This document shows, piece by piece, positions 60,362 through 64,000 of a DNA stretch of 64,000 nt. The notes under the pieces are model-generated. The model did no database searches. It was given only the letters and a program-made list of their open reading frames with translations, and was not told where the DNA came from. Source of the DNA: Bradyrhizobium canariense (GTDB lineage Bacteria; Pseudomonadota; Alphaproteobacteria; Rhizobiales; Xanthobacteraceae); assembly GCF_018130465.1 (NCBI RefSeq), contig NZ_JAFCKJ010000001.1, positions 620,001 through 684,000 of the forward strand, in the 5' to 3' direction. The translations under genes and the position numbers were made by a program. Positions within the stretch are counted from its first letter, which is position 1; every line of letters starts with the position of its first letter.

Positions 60362-60526
60362 TTACTTCAGCGAGGTGCTGATCGAGGTGAACTTGGCGTT
60401 CAGCGTGGTGCCGAGATTGTTGACGACGGTGATGATGGCCAGCGCGATGCCGGCGGCGATCAGGCCGTATTCGATGGCGGTGGCGCCGGATTCATCCTTC
60501 GCGAAACGCGCAATCAGGTTCTTCAT
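60362..60526 (-). CDS. pilA: Flp/Fap-type type IVb pilin
   Basis: A 54-residue prepilin. The leader MKNLIARFAKDESG is cut before ATAIEYGLIAAGIALAIITV, which has the Glu at +5 and Tyr at +6 that define Flp pilins. The rest is short and polar. It is the main subunit of the Tad pilus used for surface attachment. ATG at 60526 is chosen with GGAG nine bases upstream. It has its own terminator, which allows high-level expression separate from the machinery genes. Confidence 0.95.
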   Translation of the reverse strand: MKNLIARFAKDESGATAIEYGLIAAGIALAIITVVNNLGTTLNAKFTSISTSLK

Positions 60527-60787
60527 GAACAAAACTCCATCTGGGGTGGGATCGCCTCGTTCGGCGTTGTGCATTGACGCGATGACCATGAGATCCGAGC
60601 TCTTTCGGTAGAGTTAATTCGATCGGGCAAACCCGATTGCCGCTGGCCAGAGTGAATTTCGCCTTAAGGCGCCAGCTGCAATTCATTCCGGTTCCGGATG
60701 TGCAGCAAGCGCAGCACCGGCTTCATCGTCCCTTAAATCTAGGGGAGTACGCGTAGGCGGGACCAGCAATTCGCAAGAGAGGCGACG

Positions 60788-61615
60788 ATGTCGAGCCTGC
60801 CCATGGAAGTCGCCCTGATGCTCGGCGAGACCATCGCGAAGGTGATCCCAACGACCTTCGCGCTCGCGGTGGTCTTCACCGTGCTCGAGCACGTGTGGGC
60901 CTGCAATCCCGGCGTGCCCTGGTGGCGCAAGCGGGAGATCGTCACGGACATCTGCTACTGGTTTGTCGTTCCGGTGTTCGCACGCGTCACGCGGATCGGA
61001 CTTCTTATTGTTGGCGCGAGCTTCGTCTTCAACATCCATGATGCCGACGAACTCATCGCCTTCTACGACAACGGTCACGGTCCGCTGTCGCTATTGCCGC
61101 TCTGGGTCCAGGCCGCGCTGTTCCTGGTCCTGTCCGATTTCATGCTGTACTGGCTGCACCGGCTGTTCCACGGCGGCGGGTTCTGGAAGTACCACGCGAT
61201 CCATCACTCCTCGGAGGAGATAAGCTGGATTTCGGCGGCCCGCTTCCATCCCGTCAATCTCGTGCTCGGCACGATCGCGGTCGACGTCGTGCTGCTGATG
61301 GCCGGCATTTCGCCGAACGCCATGGTCTGGCTCGCCCCGTTCACGACCTTCCATTCGGCCTTCGTGCACGCCAATCTGAACTGGACCTTCGGGCCGTTCA
61401 AATATTTGCTGGCGACACCGGTATTCCACCGCTGGCATCACACCTCGCTCGAAGAGGGCGGCGACACCAATTTTGCCGGCACGTTCCCGATCTGGGACGT
61501 GCTGTTCGGCACCTTCCGCATGCCGGAGGGGCAACTGCCGCAGGACTACGGCAAGGACGAAGCCACCATGCCGAAGGAGATCGCAGGGCAGCTTGCCTAT
61601 CCGTTCCGCCGCTAG
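60788..61615 (+). CDS. Sterol desaturase-family membrane di-iron enzyme
   Basis: A 275-residue membrane protein of the fatty acid hydroxylase/sterol desaturase family. The three histidine clusters are complete: HRLFH, HAIHHSSEE and HRWHHTSLEEGG, which bind two irons. About four hydrophobic segments precede and separate them. It would hydroxylate or desaturate a lipid. It sits inside the Tad cluster, divergent from the pilin gene, with no evident link to pilus assembly. The promoters of both genes must lie in 60527-60787. Confidence 0.9.
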   Translation: MSSLPMEVALMLGETIAKVIPTTFALAVVFTVLEHVWACNPGVPWWRKREIVTDICYWFVVPVFARVTRIGLLIVGASFVFNIHDADELIAFYDNGHGPLSLLPLWVQAALFLVLSDFMLYWLHRLFHGGGFWKYHAIHHSSEEISWISAARFHPVNLVLGTIAVDVVLLMAGISPNAMVWLAPFTTFHSAFVHANLNWTFGPFKYLLATPVFHRWHHTSLEEGGDTNFAGTFPIWDVLFGTFRMPEGQLPQDYGKDEATMPKEIAGQLAYPFRR

Positions 61616-61770
61616 GGTCTTTGGGGTTGCAGAAACGCCAGTCCGTTCAAACAATAGTCGGTGAGTTTGCGGAACGTTCACGAATTGAGGGCAGGTTAGC
61701 CGGGTCGGGCACCGGCTCGGCTGTTATCTGGATCGCTTCTGCCGGTTTGTGACGTCCCGGGGGTAAGAGT

Positions 61771-62265
61771 ATGCGTAAACAACTGCTGCGCCGTCATGCG
61801 CGCGTCTGTCTTCTGGTTGCGGCCGCGGTGCTGGCATCGCCGGCCGCCGGCGTTGCCGAGTCGGCCGATACCATCGCCGTCAATGTCGATCAGGCCAAGC
61901 TGGTGCGGCTGCCCGGCAAGGTGGCGACCATCGTGGTCGGCAATCCCATGATCGCGGACGTCACGCTCCAGCCCGGCGGCATGATCATCGTGACCGGAAA
62001 GGGCTATGGCGCCACCAATTTCATCGCGCTCGATCGGGGCGGCGAGATCCTGGTCGACCGCCAGATCCAGGTCGAAGGCCCGAGCGACCGGCTCGTCACC
62101 GTCTATCGCGGGATCGATCGCGAGTCCTACAGCTGCATGCCGCTTTGCCAGCGCCGCGTGACGCTCGGCGACAGCGACGCCTACTTCAACAACACCATGA
62201 GCCAGGCCGGTTCGTTGAGCAACACGGCCAGCGGCAGTGCCGGTGCGGGCGCCAAGACTAACTGA
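61771..62265 (+). CDS. Orphan CpaC N-terminal-domain protein (pilus formation protein)
   Basis: A 164-residue exported protein. The signal peptide ends near GVAES; the body DTIAVNVDQAKLVRLPGKVATIVVGNPMIADV matches the N-terminal domain of CpaC but there is no secretin domain. A C-terminal segment has two cysteines (YSCMPLCQRR). It may bind the secretin or the pilus in the periplasm. The stop codon falls inside the first unit of an 11-bp tandem repeat. It lies upstream of the two pseudopilin genes on the same strand. Confidence 0.85.
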   Translation: MRKQLLRRHARVCLLVAAAVLASPAAGVAESADTIAVNVDQAKLVRLPGKVATIVVGNPMIADVTLQPGGMIIVTGKGYGATNFIALDRGGEILVDRQIQVEGPSDRLVTVYRGIDRESYSCMPLCQRRVTLGDSDAYFNNTMSQAGSLSNTASGSAGAGAKTN

Positions 62266-62299
62266 AGACTAACTGAAGACTAACTGAAGACTAACTAAC
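62256..62299. repeat. 11-bp tandem repeat at the end of the CpaC-N-like gene
   Basis: Three full copies and one altered partial copy of GACTAACTGAA. The first unit supplies the stop codon, and every unit holds TAA and TGA triplets. The following 62300-62541 stretch has no gene, only short imperfect hairpins (for example GGCGGG/CCCGCC near 62333). Confidence 0.9.
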
Positions 62300-62541
62300 G
62301 ACGAACCAAAGACGAATGAGCAAGATCGATTGGCGGGTTTGTCCGGATAGGATCATCCCGCCAGGACACACGCGCGTGCGGATGAGTTTCTCTCTCCGTG
62401 TCCTCGTCTTCATGCCCTGAGTCGCTCGCGGTTAACGCGCCCTTAACGGCCCGGGCCGCCGGGGGCGGATAGCCTGAAACACTTATACAATCAGTTTCCG
62501 CTATTGAACGTGGCAGATGATCGCTGCTGCTGGGGAATTTG

Positions 62542-63114
62542 ATGCCATCGCCTGCACCTACGAGGTTCACGCTCCTCGCCACGCTGCGCCGGTTTCGCGG
62601 CAGCCGCCGCGGCTCCGCAGCCGTCGAGTTCGCGCTCGTCGCGCCGATGTTCTTCGCGCTGCTGTTCGCCATCATCGAGTCGGCGCTGATGTTCTTCGCC
62701 AGCCAGGTGCTCGAGAGCGTCACGCAGAATTCTGCGCGCGTGTTGCTGACCGGGCAGGCCCAAACCGGTACGCTGACGGCCTGCGCGGTGTCCGGCGTGA
62801 GCACGCCCTGCTCGCAAACGACGTTCAAGGCTTACGTCTGCAGCCAGATCCCGGCGCTCTTTGATTGCAGCAAGCTCTATGTCGACGTCGTGAGCACAAG
62901 CTCCTTCGGAGCACTAAGCCTCACCAGCTATGGCGATTCCTGCAGCTTCAACCCAACCGGCGTGCAGTACGGTGCCGGGACCGCCGGCCAGGTCGTCGTG
63001 GTGCGGCTGTTCTATCAGTGGCCGCTCTTCGTCACCGGCCTCGGCTTCAACATGGGCTGCAGCAACAAGCGGCTGCTGGTGGCGACCGCAGCCTTCAAGA
63101 ATGAACCTTTCTGA
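62542..63114 (+). CDS. tadE: TadE-like pseudopilin
   Basis: A 190-residue protein. RRGSAAVEFALVAPMFFALLF has the prepilin-like cleavage site (G24 before S25) with Glu at +5, followed by one membrane helix. The periplasmic part holds six cysteines (TACAVSGVSTPCS; AYVCS; FDCSK; DSCSF; MGCS). ATG at 62542 follows GGGGA. It is probably processed by CpaA and acts as a minor pilin. It is 5 bases upstream of a second, related gene. Confidence 0.88.
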   Translation: MPSPAPTRFTLLATLRRFRGSRRGSAAVEFALVAPMFFALLFAIIESALMFFASQVLESVTQNSARVLLTGQAQTGTLTACAVSGVSTPCSQTTFKAYVCSQIPALFDCSKLYVDVVSTSSFGALSLTSYGDSCSFNPTGVQYGAGTAGQVVVVRLFYQWPLFVTGLGFNMGCSNKRLLVATAAFKNEPF

Positions 63115-63119
63115 GACAG

Positions 63120-63758
63120 ATGGATCCGAGTGGACCGATGCAGGCGATTGCGAATATCTGGAGGAATGCCCGTAGCTCCGTGCGCGACTTCGTCGCCGAC
63201 AGGCGCGCGATCGCGGCGACCGAATTCGCGGTCATCGTGCCGCTGATGCTGGTGATGTTCTTCGGCACCGTCGAATTTTCATCGGCCGTGGCAATCGATC
63301 GCAAAGTCACAATGATTGCACGGACCCTGTCCGATTTGACGTCGCAGTCAACGACGCTCGCCGATAGCGACATGCAGGACACGTTCACGGCAAGCATATC
63401 GATCATCATGCCTTACGACGCTACGCTCGTGAACGGCACGGTTGTTCAGATCTATATCAACTCAAGCAGCGTCGCCAAGATTCAATGGAGCAAGTCCGCC
63501 ACCATTGCCAACGGCGCGACGCAGGCCACGCTGGCGGCTCCGCCCACGGCTCTGGCAGCTGGTACCACGGTCACCTCGATGATTCCGTCTGCGCTCCTGA
63601 TCCCGTCGACCTACCTCATCTTCAGCCAGGCGAGTTACCTTTACACGCCTTCCGTCAAATTCGTCCTGAAGTCGGGCATAACGCTGAGCGATGTCTCCTA
63701 CACGCGGCCGCGCCAGGTCACCTGCGTTCCTTACAACGGTGTACCGTCGTCGTGCTGA
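63120..63758 (+). CDS. TadE/TadG-like pilus assembly protein
   Basis: A 212-residue protein. DRRAIAATEFAVIVPLMLVMFF carries the pseudopilin pattern with Glu at +5 of the predicted cleavage site (A30/I31) and one membrane helix. A beta-rich periplasmic domain ends in a disulfide-capable CVPYNGVPSSC. It lacks the von Willebrand domain of full TadG. It follows tadE by 5 bases, so the two are co-expressed. An internal ATG at 63138 could also be the start. Confidence 0.85.
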   Translation: MDPSGPMQAIANIWRNARSSVRDFVADRRAIAATEFAVIVPLMLVMFFGTVEFSSAVAIDRKVTMIARTLSDLTSQSTTLADSDMQDTFTASISIIMPYDATLVNGTVVQIYINSSSVAKIQWSKSATIANGATQATLAAPPTALAAGTTVTSMIPSALLIPSTYLIFSQASYLYTPSVKFVLKSGITLSDVSYTRPRQVTCVPYNGVPSSC

Positions 63759-63771
63759 AATCTGCGAGCAG

Positions 63772-63883
63772 GTCCTGGAGCGTTTTCGAGCGCAGTGGAT
63801 GCCGGTTCGCGTCAAGAGAACGCGTCCAGACAAGAATCTAGGGCTTCGGTTCTGATATAATCAGAACCAGATAATGCTCTGGA
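63772..63883. repeat. Dispersed palindromic repeat element with 21-bp palindrome
   Basis: The stretch runs from TCCTGGAGCGTTTTCGAGC to ATAATGCTCTGG and contains the perfect 9-3-9 palindrome GGTTCTGAT-ATA-ATCAGAACC (63848-63868). This arrangement recurs in intergenic regions of Bradyrhizobium and Rhodopseudomonas (from memory). It lies just after the TadG-like gene. Confidence 0.75.
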
Positions 63884-63886
63884 ATG

Positions 63887-63920
63887 AAAAAAGGCCGGGC
63901 GTCGCGCCCGGCCTTTTCTT
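63887..63920. terminator. Bidirectional intrinsic terminator
   Basis: GGCCGGGCG / CGCCCGGCC form a perfect 9-bp stem with a TCG loop. AAAAAA precedes it and TTTTCTTTT follows, so it can end transcripts from both strands. It separates the pilus genes from a minus-strand gene at the window edge. Confidence 0.88.
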
Positions 63921-63963
63921 TTGACTTGTTCGCTTGAGCCGATCGGGGCCGTAAGCGGTAGGC

Positions 63964-64000
63964 TCAGCCGGCGGAGCGGAGGTTGTCCGCTGCCGACTTG
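63964..64000 (-). CDS. 3' end of an unidentified gene (partial)
   Basis: The last 11 codons of a possible minus-strand reading frame, ending KSAADNLRSAG and a TGA stop. Its position just beyond a bidirectional terminator, convergent with the pilus genes, supports a real gene end. Too little is inside the window to name it. Confidence 0.35.
   Translation of the reverse strand, partial: KSAADNLRSAG

Overview
The window is high-GC alphaproteobacterial chromosome, most likely Bradyrhizobium or a close relative in the Nitrobacteraceae. The signs are a CycM-type membrane-anchored cytochrome c, a pimFABCD-ordered beta-oxidation operon as known from Rhodopseudomonas palustris, a complete Caulobacter-type Tad/Cpa pilus locus, many ABC transporters, and several families of short palindromic intergenic elements typical of this group. 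No rRNA, tRNA, CRISPR array, insertion sequence or prophage was seen. Identification rests on reading the proteins and motifs; no database search was possible.

Layout. 1-7.7 kb (minus): an uptake block reading iclR, livG, livF, livH, livM, then three tandem paralogous periplasmic binding proteins, the last cut by the window edge. 7.7-16.5 kb (plus): a divergent operon reading pimF-like fusion enzyme, acyl-CoA ligase, thiolase, two acyl-CoA dehydrogenases and an SDR. A perfect 19-bp palindrome lies between iclR and the operon and is the obvious candidate operator for both directions. The two halves look like one uptake-plus-degradation module for dicarboxylic or fatty acids.

16.5-29 kb: an MBOAT acyltransferase with an SGNH-like partner, glycerol kinase preceded by an 11-bp tandem repeat, a GNAT acetyltransferase, a three-gene redox cassette (small conserved protein, DyP peroxidase, RoxA-like diheme cytochrome), a DUF6636-like secreted protein, a glutathione S-transferase, a DUF3592-like membrane protein, a membrane-anchored protein of unknown function and a 43-residue secreted Cys-rich peptide.

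29.5-38.3 kb: metF-metH (methionine synthesis), an LLM flavin oxidoreductase, pheA, kdsB and cycM. 38.5-46.2 kb: a yej-type peptide importer with two tandem binding proteins (yejA, yejA, yejB, yejE, yejF). 46.2-50.6 kb: an NlpC/P60 hydrolase, an M17 aminopeptidase, a small membrane protein and a metallophosphoesterase.

50.7-64 kb: the Tad pilus locus. It holds a TadD-like TPR lipoprotein, tadC, tadB, cpaF/tadA, cpaE, cpaD, cpaC, cpaB, cpaA, a possible 48-residue membrane peptide, the Flp pilin, a sterol-desaturase-family membrane enzyme, an orphan CpaC N-terminal-domain protein and two TadE/TadG-like pseudopilins. The end of an unidentified minus-strand gene sits at the right edge.
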